Positions 6,936 through 14,659 of a stretch of 20,901 nt of DNA are shown piece after piece (the first letter of the stretch is position 1; the number at the start of each line of letters is the position of its first letter). The DNA lies in assembly GCA_031417915.1 (NCBI GenBank), contig JANOWN010000036.1, positions 1-20,901 of the forward strand. The letters are read 5' to 3'. The DNA is from Methylotenera_A sp031417915 (GTDB lineage: Bacteria; Pseudomonadota; Gammaproteobacteria; Burkholderiales; Methylophilaceae). Below the pieces are notes generated by a model, which made no database searches, was not told the DNA's origin, and saw nothing but the letters and a program-made list of their open reading frames with translations. The position numbers were made by a program, and so were the translations under genes.

Positions 6936-7441
6936 TTTTCTAGTTTTAATCGTTCAACCAGTTTTAAGCGTTCAATAAGCCCCGCCATCCAAGCGATGGC
7001 GGCTTGTTGGCGCACTTCTTGGCGATTGCCAAAAAACCGTTTTGTTGTTGTGCTTAGCGGCAACTTATCGCCTACCCAGGCAAAACACACGGTGCCGACT
7101 GGTTTTTCTTTGCTGCCGCCATCTGGCCCAGCAATGCCAGTAATGCTGCCAGCGATTTGCGCGTGGCTATTTTTTAGCGCGCCATGCGCCATTACTGTGG
7201 CTATTTGCTCACTCACTGCACCAAATTTTTCTAAAGTTTCGGCGCGTACACCTAACATTTCAATTTTCGCCGCGTTGCTATAAGTGATAAAACCTCTATC
7301 AAACCAAGCTGAGCTGCCAGCCACGCTAGTCACCATCTGCGCGACTAGCCCGCCTGTGCACGATTCAGCCAACGCTAATGTTAAATTGCGTTCTTTTAAC
7401 ACTTCGCCTAACTCAATTGACAATGTGGCGAGATCCACCAT
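6932..7441 (-). CDS. pncC: Nicotinamide-nucleotide amidase (CinA C-terminal domain protein)
   Basis: PncC deamidates nicotinamide mononucleotide to nicotinic acid mononucleotide, recycling the NMN released by DNA ligase into NAD synthesis. The 169 residues cover only the CinA C-terminal domain, as in E. coli PncC/YgaD; the N-terminal MoCF-like domain of full CinA is absent. Family motifs are AESCTGG (25-31), a TYSNAAKIEMLGV segment and SITGIAGPDGGSKEKPVGTV. The last residues contain a direct repeat, ERLKLV-ERLKLE, encoded by two 18-base units (6956-6973 and 6938-6955). Its first 29 bases overlap the 3' end of pgpA. The ATG at 7441 was kept because the following sequence aligns from there; a shorter start is not obvious. 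Confidence 0.92.
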   Translation of the reverse strand: MVDLATLSIELGEVLKERNLTLALAESCTGGLVAQMVTSVAGSSAWFDRGFITYSNAAKIEMLGVRAETLEKFGAVSEQIATVMAHGALKNSHAQIAGSITGIAGPDGGSKEKPVGTVCFAWVGDKLPLSTTTKRFFGNRQEVRQQAAIAWMAGLIERLKLVERLKLEN

Positions 7442-7940
7442 CAGACATCCAATATAAATAAAAGTAAGAAGTCAGCAACAAGCTCAGCATGGCGTAAATA
7501 GCGGCGAGTAAATCGTCGAACATCACGCCGAAACCATTTTTGAGTTTCGCGTCAAATTGGCGAATCGGAAACGGTTTCCATATATCAAACAAACGAAACA
7601 ACAGAAATGCAAACAAACAAAGTATCCAGTGCAGATACGCGATAGTAAGCAATAACATCATCGCCACAATTTCGTCCCATACAATCGCACCGTGGTCGCT
7701 TACGCCTAAATCTTTACCCGTTTTATCGCACACGTAAATGCCAAATAAAAACAGGGCGGCGATGATGATAAGTTGCGTATGGAAACTGTCATTGCGTATC
7801 AACCAAAATAGTGGGAAACCCACCAGCGTGCCAAATGTCCCTGGCGCTTTTGGCGCCAAACCGCTGCCAAAACCCAGCGCGAAGAAGTGCGCGGGATGAC
7901 TAAGTAAAAATTTGAGGTTGGGATTAGCCAAAGTGATCAA
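7413..7940 (-). CDS. pgpA: Phosphatidylglycerophosphatase A
   Basis: It dephosphorylates phosphatidylglycerol phosphate in the inner membrane, the last step of phosphatidylglycerol synthesis. Of about 175 residues, the N-terminal FGSGLAPKAPGTFGTL, the acidic VSDHGAIVWDEIVA and the DIWKPFPIRQFD segment are the family signature, and hydrophobic stretches between them fit a membrane protein. No ATG is available. TTG at 7940 overlaps thiL by 17 bases but has AAGG only three bases upstream; TTG at 7931 overlaps by eight bases with AAGG about 11 bases upstream and is the likelier start. Either way translation should be coupled to thiL. The 3' end overlaps pncC. Confidence 0.93.
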   Translation of the reverse strand: MITLANPNLKFLLSHPAHFFALGFGSGLAPKAPGTFGTLVGFPLFWLIRNDSFHTQLIIIAALFLFGIYVCDKTGKDLGVSDHGAIVWDEIVAMMLLLTIAYLHWILCLFAFLLFRLFDIWKPFPIRQFDAKLKNGFGVMFDDLLAAIYAMLSLLLTSYFYLYWMSDGGSRHIVN

Positions 7941-8904
7941 AACCTTGTTTTAAAAGTGTTATTTTTTTGTTTTTATAGCATGCTTGCAGCCCAATATCCA
8001 TGCGGGTGCTGGCGATGATGTTTAAAGGTAAGTTTAGTTGTTTACTTAATAAATTAATCGCCTCGCGTTTGCTGGGCGGCGCGGTAAAGCATAGCTCATA
8101 ATCGTCTCCACCTGCCAAAATAAATGCCTGAAATTCTGGATTTTCTAAATCATTTTTTAAATAATCAATACACGGAATTTTCTCTAACTCTATCGTTGCG
8201 CCACAATTTGAAGCTTTTAAAATATGCCCTAAATCTGCCAATAAACCATCAGAAATATCAATGCAACTTGTTGCAATTTCACGCAGTTTTAAGCCTAAAT
8301 TTACTCTAGGAGCAGGCCGGCAAAACGCATGGATACTGGTCTGCAGGCTTGCACTGGAATGATTTAGTCCAGTGGCATCGTTTTTAAGTACAATTTTACC
8401 TTGCAAATGCGCTAAACCTAAGGCTGCGCTGCCAAGCTGACCGCTCACCCAAATATCGTCGCCCATTTGTGCGCCACTGCGCTTAAGTGCTTTGCCTGTT
8501 GGTACTTCGCCCATGATCGTCACGCTGATATTGAGCGGTCCTTTCGTTGTGTCACCACCAATTAAATCGATTTCAAATGTATCTGCGCAGGCAAAAAAGC
8601 CGCGTGAAAATTCGCTAAGCCAAATTTCATTTACTTCGGGCAAAGCAATCGCCAGTGTTGCCCATTTTGGTTGTGCGCCCATCGCCGCCATGTCAGAAAC
8701 ATTGACTGCAAGCGCCTTCCAGCCAATGTCGTAAGGTGCGGCATCGACAAAAAAGTGCGTACCTGCCACTGACATGTCTGTCGAAACAACTAATTGCATG
8801 CCTTCTTTAACCGAAATTAAAGCCGCGTCATCGCCCACGCCAAGCGCGGTTTGGCGCGTGGGCTTGGTAAAATATTGTTGAATTAAATCGAATTCTGACG
8901 TCAT
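7924..8904 (-). CDS. thiL: Thiamine-monophosphate kinase
   Basis: It phosphorylates thiamine monophosphate to the active cofactor thiamine diphosphate. The 326 residues match the usual length. Motifs are GVGDDAA (22-28), STDMSVAGTHF (41-51), NVSDMAAMGA (68-77), IGGDTTKG, a CIDISDGLLADLGH metal/nucleotide segment and the C-terminal GFDHF. Repeat copy 2 lies within the coding region and supplies residues 301-305 (RMDIG), in the poorly conserved C-terminal part, without changing overall length. A degenerate inverted copy is at 8325-8339. The ATG shares its A with the stop of mog (TAATG), so the two are translationally coupled. Confidence 0.96.
   Translation of the reverse strand: MTSEFDLIQQYFTKPTRQTALGVGDDAALISVKEGMQLVVSTDMSVAGTHFFVDAAPYDIGWKALAVNVSDMAAMGAQPKWATLAIALPEVNEIWLSEFSRGFFACADTFEIDLIGGDTTKGPLNISVTIMGEVPTGKALKRSGAQMGDDIWVSGQLGSAALGLAHLQGKIVLKNDATGLNHSSASLQTSIHAFCRPAPRVNLGLKLREIATSCIDISDGLLADLGHILKASNCGATIELEKIPCIDYLKNDLENPEFQAFILAGGDDYELCFTAPPSKREAINLLSKQLNLPLNIIASTRMDIGLQACYKNKKITLLKQGFDHFG
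7987..8011 (+). repeat. Dispersed hairpin repeat, copy 2 (inside thiL)
   Basis: The exact core CCAATATCCATGCGG is at 7991-8005. CAGC (7987-7990) pairs with GCTG (8008-8011), and the adjoining CC can pair with GG (8005-8006) beside a small bulge. It lies on the antisense side of thiL; the coding strand reads RMDIG (residues 301-305). The arms differ from those of the other copies. Confidence 0.75.
8325..8339 (-). repeat. Degenerate inverted match to the dispersed repeat, in thiL
   Basis: The minus strand reads CCAGTATCCATGCGT, 13 of 15 identical to the core, about 320 bases from copy 2 and in the opposite orientation. It encodes part of SIHAF in ThiL. A 13/15 match somewhere in the window is only moderately unlikely by chance, and no clear paired arms flank it. 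Confidence 0.3.
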
Positions 8905-9491
8905 TACTTTTTAGGCCGAAATGCTTTCACAATCGCTTCATTCGTCTCTATAAACGGCGTCGGCTTTTCTTTGGTTCCTAGCAAATCTAAACAATAAGGC
9001 ACAGCCGCAAAAATGCCATGCACAATTTGCTTGTCAGCTCCGTCCTTCAAGCCTTCCAGCGTTTGTGCGATGGCTTTGGGTTGGCCAGGTAAATTAATAA
9101 TTAAGCATTGTTTGCGAATCACCGCGACTTGGCGCGAAAGAATGGCGGTGGGCACAAAATTTAGGCTAATTTGGCGCATTTGTTCGCCAAAGCCAGGCAT
9201 TTCTTTGTCTGCAATTTTTAAAGTTGCTTCGGGCGTTACATCGCGCAGGGCAGGGCCAGTGCCGCCTGTGGTTAAAATCAAATGGCAATTTTGATTATCT
9301 ACCAAGTCAATTAATGTGTTTTCAATCAAACTTTGCTCGTCGGCGATCAAGCGCGTTTCTAGCGTAAAAGGCGTGATGAGCGCGCTTTTCAGCCAATCTT
9401 GCAAACTGGGGATACCTTTATCCTCATACACGCCCGTGCTGGCGCGATCTGAAATTGATACTAAGCCAATTTTAATGAATTCTTTTGCCAT
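8904..9491 (-). CDS. mog: Molybdopterin adenylyltransferase
   Basis: It activates molybdopterin by adenylylation (MPT + ATP to MPT-AMP) before molybdate insertion by MoeA. The 195 residues equal the E. coli Mog length. The MoCF-fold motifs are SISDRAS (12-18), LTTGGTGP (73-80) with the substrate-binding glycine loop, RDVTPEAT (83-90), and INLPGQPKA near residue 132. MoaB is a close relative, but the length and the RDVTPEA-MPGFGEQMR region favour Mog. No other molybdenum cofactor gene is in the window. It is first in the mog-thiL-pgpA-pncC run, so the grouping is probably positional rather than functional. Confidence 0.9.
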   Translation of the reverse strand: MAKEFIKIGLVSISDRASTGVYEDKGIPSLQDWLKSALITPFTLETRLIADEQSLIENTLIDLVDNQNCHLILTTGGTGPALRDVTPEATLKIADKEMPGFGEQMRQISLNFVPTAILSRQVAVIRKQCLIINLPGQPKAIAQTLEGLKDGADKQIVHGIFAAVPYCLDLLGTKEKPTPFIETNEAIVKAFRPKK

Positions 9492-9494
9492 TCG

Positions 9495-9523
9495 TTTGTC
9501 TGTAGTATGGATGCGTTAATAAT
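9495..9523 (+). promoter_or_regulatory. Possible promoter of the PDZ protein gene
   Basis: TTTGTC (9495-9500) and AATAAT (9518-9523) are spaced by 17 bases in the 60-base divergent gap between mog and the PDZ gene. The match to sigma-70 consensus is moderate. A ribosome binding site AAAGGA follows at about 9536-9541. Confidence 0.3.
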
Positions 9524-9551
9524 GTAATCAATTATAAAGGACTTTTTCAAC

Positions 9552-10394
9552 GTGAAAAATAAAAGCAATTATTTAATGAGCAAAACTTTAATCATCAAAA
9601 CAACGGCCACTTCCAAAGCGATTGACGCGAAAAAAATAACAGCAAAATGGATGCTGGTCAGTCTTCTTAGCGTAGGCGCCTTATTAATGGCCACTAAGCT
9701 GCTGGCTGCAGAAGAGAACCTATACGAAAAAAACTACAAAGCACAAAATGCGGGCGGTTTAGCCTCTATGCAAGCCAGCCCAGACACCAAAATTTTGGTG
9801 AGCAATCACAAAGATGAAGACAATATTAGCATGTTGGAAAACGGTTTCGACATGATGGGTTCTAGCGGCTTTGATGCCAGCAATGTGTTGCCAGAGCTGG
9901 CTTTGCAGCATGCAAAAGCCATTAAGGCAGATACAGTGCTAGTGTATAAAAAATATGGTTCGGCCAAAACGCCAGTTTCTAAAATGCAGCTGATTAAAGA
10001 AGCGGCTAAAAAAGGCGGCGGCGAAGTGAATGCCAAAGAGCTTGAAAGCGCTGATGATGCACCGCAGTATAAATACTATGCGAGTTATTGGGCCAAATTG
10101 CCTGCGCCTTTGTTGGGCGTGCATATTATTAAATTGGCGATGCGAGATGAAGAAACTGACAAAGTGATTGAAAAGAAAGGCCTGAAAGTGCTGGCGGTGA
10201 TTAAAGGTTCGCCAGCAGAATCCGCAGGTTTAAAGCGCGGCGATATTCTGCACAAATTAGCAGAGACCGAATTAAATAAACCTGAAGAGCTTTCGCCTTT
10301 AGTTAGGAAGTTTCAAGGGCAAAATGTGGCGATTGAGTATGAGCGTGAAGGCAATAAAGCTATCGCTAATGCGCAAATTAACAGTAGAAATTAG
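9552..10394 (+). CDS. Membrane-anchored PDZ-domain protein, function unknown
   Basis: The 280-residue product has a charged N-terminus, one hydrophobic segment at about 32-52 (WMLVSLLSVGALLMATKLLA) acting as uncleaved anchor or signal peptide, a middle region of unknown fold (about 55-180) with HAKAIKADTVLVYKKYG, and a C-terminal PDZ domain (about 190-278) with VLAVIKGSPAESAGLKRGDIL. PDZ domains bind peptide ends, and the topology puts it in the periplasm. There is no protease domain as in DegP or RseP, so it may be an adaptor. GTG at 9552 was chosen for the AAAGGA about ten bases upstream; ATG at 9576 lacks one. It converges with the antiporter gene, 13 bases apart, with no obvious terminator between. 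Confidence 0.82.
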   Translation: MKNKSNYLMSKTLIIKTTATSKAIDAKKITAKWMLVSLLSVGALLMATKLLAAEENLYEKNYKAQNAGGLASMQASPDTKILVSNHKDEDNISMLENGFDMMGSSGFDASNVLPELALQHAKAIKADTVLVYKKYGSAKTPVSKMQLIKEAAKKGGGEVNAKELESADDAPQYKYYASYWAKLPAPLLGVHIIKLAMRDEETDKVIEKKGLKVLAVIKGSPAESAGLKRGDILHKLAETELNKPEELSPLVRKFQGQNVAIEYEREGNKAIANAQINSRN

Positions 10395-10407
10395 CTTTCT
10401 AACAAAC

Positions 10408-11643
10408 CTAGTTCTCTAATAAATCTAGCTTAGCCGCCACCCATTTTGTCGTAGTCGCTTGCACAATAATGGTGATGAGAATCGCCAAAAAAGTGACCGA
10501 TGCAATCACATCGGCATGTGGCACTTGCAAACCGACTAACATACCCGCTAATGCGCCAGGAATCACGCCCGTTTCACGTGTCCAGCACATAAATAGAAGC
10601 TCCTGCGAAGTCCATTTGGCGCGCCTGTCAGGCCATGTGCAAATAAATACTACTAATGGTCGTGCGATTAACATAAACACTAAAACAACGCCCAAAGCTG
10701 GCCAAAAATATTGCTGAAGCAATGCGAAATTAACTTGTGAGCCGAGCAGTACAAAAATAAAAATGCGCATAATAAGTGAAGTGGTGAGGATGAAATCTTC
10801 CAGTTTATGCTCGTCAGATTTGCTCATTTTGAAGCCAAACATGTCTTTATTACCCAATACCAGCCCAAACACAAACACCGCCATAAAGCCGCTGGCGTTT
10901 AAACTATCTACACTTAAGTAAGCTGCCGCGACCGACATAATAGTGACGACTGGCGCGTATTCTGCCAAAAAGCTGTATTTTTCGTGCGCAATTAATAAAG
11001 CCGCCAAATAGCCAAGCACCGTGCCGCCAATCAAGCCCAGTATGGATTGGTGTAAAAGAGAGATTAAACTATTGCCAATTGAGAAGTCGCTGTTTGAAGT
11101 TGCAATGCCTAAAATGGTAAAGGTTAAAATCGCACCCATGGCGTCGTTAAAGGCGGATTCCGACATCACCGTTTGTGCGACTTTGGCGCGAACTTTTACT
11201 TGTCTGAACACGGGCACCAGCGTGGCTGGGTCCGTCGAGGCAATGACCGCGCCCAAAAGCAGTGCAAAAATAAACGGCAAATCAAGTAAATATTGCGCGG
11301 CGTAAGCGGTAACAAAAGTGCTAATTAGCACGCCAATGGTCGATATAATCAGCAAGGTTGGCCACACGTTTTTAAGCACGCTTAAACGCACGCTGGCGCC
11401 GCCATCGAACAAGATATAGCACGAGCCAAAAATCAGTAATAGTTGATTCAAAGTAGAATCGACTTTTACATCGATAATGCCAAACCCTGCGCCGCCTAGC
11501 GCGATGCCAGCCAATAGAAACAATACGACATCTGGTACTTTTAGAAGGCGTGCGATAAAGCCTGTGAACGTGCCTGTGGCGAGGATGATGCCGAGTAAAA
11601 ACAGCAACTCTTTAGCGTGTAAAATGGCGGGCGAAGATTCCAT
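10408..11643 (-). CDS. CPA1-type cation/proton antiporter
   Basis: An inner-membrane Na+/H+ or K+/H+ exchanger of the NhaP/Nhe class. The 411 residues are almost entirely hydrophobic, consistent with about 12 membrane helices. Conserved pieces are the unwound helix motif STDPATLVPVF (136-146) and SESAFNDA (161-168), where Asn-Asp is the ion-binding pair of electroneutral CPA1 exchangers. It ends after the membrane domain, with none of the cytoplasmic TrkA-C/CorC-type regulatory domains found in NhaP2/CvrA. Ion specificity cannot be read from sequence. It starts two bases after the darP stop, so the two are translationally coupled, although the functions seem unrelated. Confidence 0.88.
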   Translation of the reverse strand: MESSPAILHAKELLFLLGIILATGTFTGFIARLLKVPDVVLFLLAGIALGGAGFGIIDVKVDSTLNQLLLIFGSCYILFDGGASVRLSVLKNVWPTLLIISTIGVLISTFVTAYAAQYLLDLPFIFALLLGAVIASTDPATLVPVFRQVKVRAKVAQTVMSESAFNDAMGAILTFTILGIATSNSDFSIGNSLISLLHQSILGLIGGTVLGYLAALLIAHEKYSFLAEYAPVVTIMSVAAAYLSVDSLNASGFMAVFVFGLVLGNKDMFGFKMSKSDEHKLEDFILTTSLIMRIFIFVLLGSQVNFALLQQYFWPALGVVLVFMLIARPLVVFICTWPDRRAKWTSQELLFMCWTRETGVIPGALAGMLVGLQVPHADVIASVTFLAILITIIVQATTTKWVAAKLDLLEN

Positions 11644-11645
11644 AG

Positions 11646-12188
11646 TTATTCCTCACTAATGATTTCGGCTGGATTCGCCGCTTCGCTTACTTCACGAATC
11701 AATTTAAATAATTCGCGACTACTTTTGGGTGGCTTTTGCGCTGCTTCTTCGCGCTGCGCATTGCGAATTAAGGTACGCAGCTGTTGAATATCGGCCTGCG
11801 GAAAGCTGGCTAAGAATTCTTGCAATGCGCTTGGCTCGGCAATCAAGCGCGTGCGCCAGCGCTCTAGCGTATGAAAACGCGCGTTTTCTTGCGTATTCTT
11901 GCCTTCCCACGCTTGCAGTTGCTCGACAATTGGCGCGCTATCTACATCGCGCATTAGCCTGCCCAAATATTGCAATTGACGTCGCACTGCGCCGTTGGCT
12001 GTCAAACGTTTAGCCTCCATCACCGCGTCAAATAAGGCTTCTGGCAAATCTAACTTTATCAATCTATCTTTAGATAAATCGATTAATTTTTTGCCGATAT
12101 GCTGCGCAGCATCCGCCTCGGCCTTGAGTTTGGTTTTGCTGATAGGCTCATCAGCTTCGGGGCCTATGGAGTAATTTTTTTCAGTCAC
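11646..12188 (-). CDS. darP: Ribosome-associated protein DarP (DUF615, YjgA)
   Basis: DarP/YjgA associates with late 50S ribosomal precursors and promotes maturation near the peptidyl-transferase centre. The 180 residues match the family length. Diagnostic parts are KTKLKAEADAAQHIGKKLI, LPEALFDAVMEAKRLTANGA, RRQLQYLGRLMRDVD and HTLERWRTRLI, all helical and charged. The start is GTG (12186-12188). It is divergent from pmbA, a neighbour it also has in many other proteobacteria. Confidence 0.93.
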   Translation of the reverse strand: MTEKNYSIGPEADEPISKTKLKAEADAAQHIGKKLIDLSKDRLIKLDLPEALFDAVMEAKRLTANGAVRRQLQYLGRLMRDVDSAPIVEQLQAWEGKNTQENARFHTLERWRTRLIAEPSALQEFLASFPQADIQQLRTLIRNAQREEAAQKPPKSSRELFKLIREVSEAANPAEIISEE

Positions 12189-12295
12189 GGTTTGTATTGG
12201 TTTCTAGTGGCTTTGTGGTTAGCTACGGTATGATAGCAGTTTTAGTGTTTTCGCTTAAGCGGAATCCAATTGAAGTGAATGGATAAGTTGGCAAA

Positions 12296-13618
12296 ATGGA
12301 TCTAAATACCCTAAAACAAATCACCCAAGATGTACTAAAACTCGCCAAACAAGCGGGCGCGTCATCGGCCGAAACTGAGGTGAGCTTTGGCACAGGACAA
12401 AATGTTTCGGTGCGCATGGGTGATGCGGAAAATATTGAATATAACCGCGATAAAGGCGTTTCGGTAACCGTGTACTTTGGTCAGCAAAAAGGTCACGCTA
12501 GTAGCTCTGATTTAAGCGCACAGGCGCTGAAAGACACGGTTGAAGCGGCTTGTAACATTGCTAAATACACCGCCAAAGATGCTTTTTGCGGCCTTGCCGA
12601 TGCCAATTTAATGGCTAAAGAAACGCCCGATTTGGATTTGTATCATCCGTGGAATATTAGTGTGGAAGACGCGATTGAAATCGCCAAACAATGTGAAGCG
12701 GCAGCAATGGCGGTGGACAAAAAGCGCATTACTAACTCTGAAGGCGCCGGCGTTTCGAATAGTGAAAGCGTATTTGCCTACGCCAATAGCCACGGCTTTG
12801 TGGGTGGTTATCCTAGTTCGCGCCACAGTATCAGTTGCTCGGTGATTGCTGAAGAAAATAACAATATGCAACGCGATTATTGGTACACCAATGCGCGCGA
12901 TATGCGCGACATGGAGAGCGCCGAATATGTCGGCAAACTCGCTGGTGAGCGCACCATAAGACGTTTAGGCACCAAGCCAATTAAAACAGGTAATTACCCA
13001 GTGTTGTTCGAAGCGCCATTGGCCAGCGGTCTTATTTCATCTTTAGTTGGTGCGATTTCTGGTGGCAGTTTGTATCGAAAATCTTCTTTTTTGCTGGATA
13101 GTTTGGGCAAACAAATTGCGTCGCCGCTGTTGAATATCGAAGAGCTACCACATCTTAAAAAAGGCGTCGCTAGCAGCAGTTTTGATAGTGAAGGTGTCGC
13201 TACAAAAGCACGCAAATTGCTGGAAAACGGCGTGTTACAAGGCTATGTATTAGGCAGTTATTCGGCGCGCAAACTGGGCATGCAAACCACAGGCAATGCG
13301 GGTGGCAGTCATAATTTAATCGTGCAATCTACTGGTGAAAGCTTTGCAGAATTACTAAAAAAAATGGGAACAGGTTTGCTGGTAACCGAAGTGTTAGGCC
13401 ATGGTTTAAATATGGTGACAGGCGATTATTCGCGCGGCGCGGCAGGTTTTTGGGTTGAGAATGGAGTAATTGTTTACCCAGTGGAAGAAATTACCATTGC
13501 GGGCAACATGGCTGAAATGCTGAAGCAGATTATCGCGGTTGGTAATGATGTGATACCGCAAAGTTCAAAACAAACAGGATCTATTTTAATTGAAAAAATG
13601 ACCATAGCGGCTGGTTAG
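12296..13618 (+). CDS. pmbA: Metalloprotease-family protein PmbA/TldE
   Basis: PmbA (TldE) forms a heterodimer with TldD that degrades unfolded or modified peptides and processes microcin B17 in E. coli. In that pair TldD carries the HEXXXH zinc motif and PmbA is the partner, so absence of the motif here is expected. The 440 residues show GVSVTVYFGQQKGHASSSDL, the QTTGNAGGSHNL region, and GHGLNMVTGDYSRGAAGFWVENG near the C-terminus, all typical. tldD is not in the window. It starts with ATG at 12296; a TATGAT at 12229-12234 may be a -10 box. Repeat copy 3 and a T-tract lie just past the stop. Confidence 0.94.
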   Translation: MDLNTLKQITQDVLKLAKQAGASSAETEVSFGTGQNVSVRMGDAENIEYNRDKGVSVTVYFGQQKGHASSSDLSAQALKDTVEAACNIAKYTAKDAFCGLADANLMAKETPDLDLYHPWNISVEDAIEIAKQCEAAAMAVDKKRITNSEGAGVSNSESVFAYANSHGFVGGYPSSRHSISCSVIAEENNNMQRDYWYTNARDMRDMESAEYVGKLAGERTIRRLGTKPIKTGNYPVLFEAPLASGLISSLVGAISGGSLYRKSSFLLDSLGKQIASPLLNIEELPHLKKGVASSSFDSEGVATKARKLLENGVLQGYVLGSYSARKLGMQTTGNAGGSHNLIVQSTGESFAELLKKMGTGLLVTEVLGHGLNMVTGDYSRGAAGFWVENGVIVYPVEEITIAGNMAEMLKQIIAVGNDVIPQSSKQTGSILIEKMTIAAG

Positions 13619-13631
13619 GAGGTAGTCTGTA

Positions 13632-13658
13632 GCCCAATATCCATGCGGTTCCTAGGGC
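13632..13658 (+). repeat. Dispersed hairpin repeat, copy 3 (between pmbA and mlaA)
   Basis: The exact core CCAATATCCATGCGG is at 13634-13648; identity with copy 4 extends to 20 bases (13634-13653). GCCC (13632-13635) pairs with GGGC (13655-13658) around the core. It occupies the gap between two convergent genes. Confidence 0.8.
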
Positions 13659-13668
13659 ATGTTTTTTT
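13642..13668 (+). terminator. Terminator-like hairpin formed within repeat copy 3
   Basis: CATGC (13642-13646) and GCATG (13657-13661) flank ten bases and are followed directly by seven T (13662-13668), a plausible if short intrinsic terminator for pmbA, whose stop is at 13618. It shares bases with the alternative GCCC/GGGC stem of the repeat. Confidence 0.5.
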
Positions 13669-13685
13669 ATTAATTCACACAATAT

Positions 13686-14465
13686 TTATTGCGCTGGCGC
13701 TGGCTCTGCTGGCGTTTCAACAGTAGCTGCAGGCTCTTCATCCGCTGGCTCAAAACCATCATCAGCCTTATTGTTTACGGCGCCATCCGCAATTAAGCTA
13801 TCACGACGTTGCAAATAAGCATCGCGCGCAAACGCATACGGGTCGAGCGAGGCGTCATCCACAATATCTTTCGCATCAAGCAACTCTGTGCGCTTATCAA
13901 TAAACTGTGCGGCACGAATTTGGTTGTGTAGTCTTACTTGCCCGATATTGTGCGTGTAAGTAATTGGGTCAGTCGTTACCGTATCAAACACTAAGCCGCC
14001 TGTGTCTCTTACTGTACTTGAGCCTAAAAATGGCAATACCAAGTAGGCACTATTCTTAACGCCCCAAACGCCTAAAGTTTGGCCAAAGTCTTCTTTATGA
14101 TTAGGGATGTTATCCATGGCGGCGACATCGACAAAGCCAGCCAAGCCAAAGGTGCTGTTGATGATAAAGCGGCCAGCATCGGTAAACGCGTTGGCAAATT
14201 TAAGTTGAAGCAAATCGTTTAAAACGGTGGTGATTGAGCCCAAGTTATTGAAGAAATTATTAAAACCTTTACGCACTGGCGTTGGCGCAACTGCTTTATA
14301 GGCGGTTGCGACAGGTTTAAATAATGCTCTGTCGGTAACATCGTTAAATTTATAGATGCCGCGATTCATGCCTTCGAGCGGATCTTTATTGGCTTGCGTA
14401 GCACAGCCAGAAACCATCAGCGCCAGCACGCAGCTGAGTAAAAAGGTAGTTAATTTAGATTGCAT
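13686..14465 (-). CDS. mlaA: Outer-membrane lipoprotein MlaA (VacJ)
   Basis: MlaA sits in the outer membrane with porins and removes mislocalised phospholipids from the outer leaflet, passing them to periplasmic MlaC. From ATG at 14465 the protein has 259 residues: a lipoprotein signal with lipobox VSGC and lipidated Cys21, then DPLEGMNRGIYKFND, FFNNLGSITTVLNDLLQ, GRFIINSTFGLAGFVDVA and GVWGVKNSAYLVLPFLGSST-type sequence, all MlaA hallmarks. The tail is acidic and Pro/Ala-rich and looks disordered. A GTG at 14477 in frame is possible, but AAGTGG sits about eight bases before the ATG. The rest of the Mla system (mlaBCDEF) is not in the window; phrB lies upstream on the same strand. Confidence 0.94.
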   Translation of the reverse strand: MQSKLTTFLLSCVLALMVSGCATQANKDPLEGMNRGIYKFNDVTDRALFKPVATAYKAVAPTPVRKGFNNFFNNLGSITTVLNDLLQLKFANAFTDAGRFIINSTFGLAGFVDVAAMDNIPNHKEDFGQTLGVWGVKNSAYLVLPFLGSSTVRDTGGLVFDTVTTDPITYTHNIGQVRLHNQIRAAQFIDKRTELLDAKDIVDDASLDPYAFARDAYLQRRDSLIADGAVNNKADDGFEPADEEPAATVETPAEPAPAQ

Positions 14466-14659
14466 TGTATGAGCCACTTAATTTTTTTATCATTGATATT
14501 TAGTATAAGCAATTTTATCGATGACATTATCGCCGACACGCGCCAGTGTTGTCTAGTGTTAAAAATTATCACCAGTCAAAGTGCGCTAGCTGTGGCCGAA
14601 AAACAACAATAAAATTGCTCGCTAATAATACATGAAGCAATAAATATGCCCGCGATATA
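14466..14659 (-). promoter_or_regulatory. phrB-mlaA gap with likely mlaA -10 box
   Basis: This AT-rich gap of 194 bases contains TATACT on the minus strand (14502-14507), about 37 bases before the mlaA ATG and a good -10 candidate. No convincing -35 box, intrinsic terminator for phrB or coding sequence was found in the rest. Confidence 0.4.

Noticed and set aside
6618..6978. Other frames over the secreted-protein gene (minus 6618-6929, plus 6781-6978)
   Set aside because: They are low-complexity shadows of the His/Gly/Arg repeats, without ribosome binding sites, whereas the 6543 frame has a signal peptide and a strong Shine-Dalgarno.
10395..10407. Terminator between the PDZ gene and the antiporter gene
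   Set aside because: The gap is 13 bases with no hairpin or T-run.
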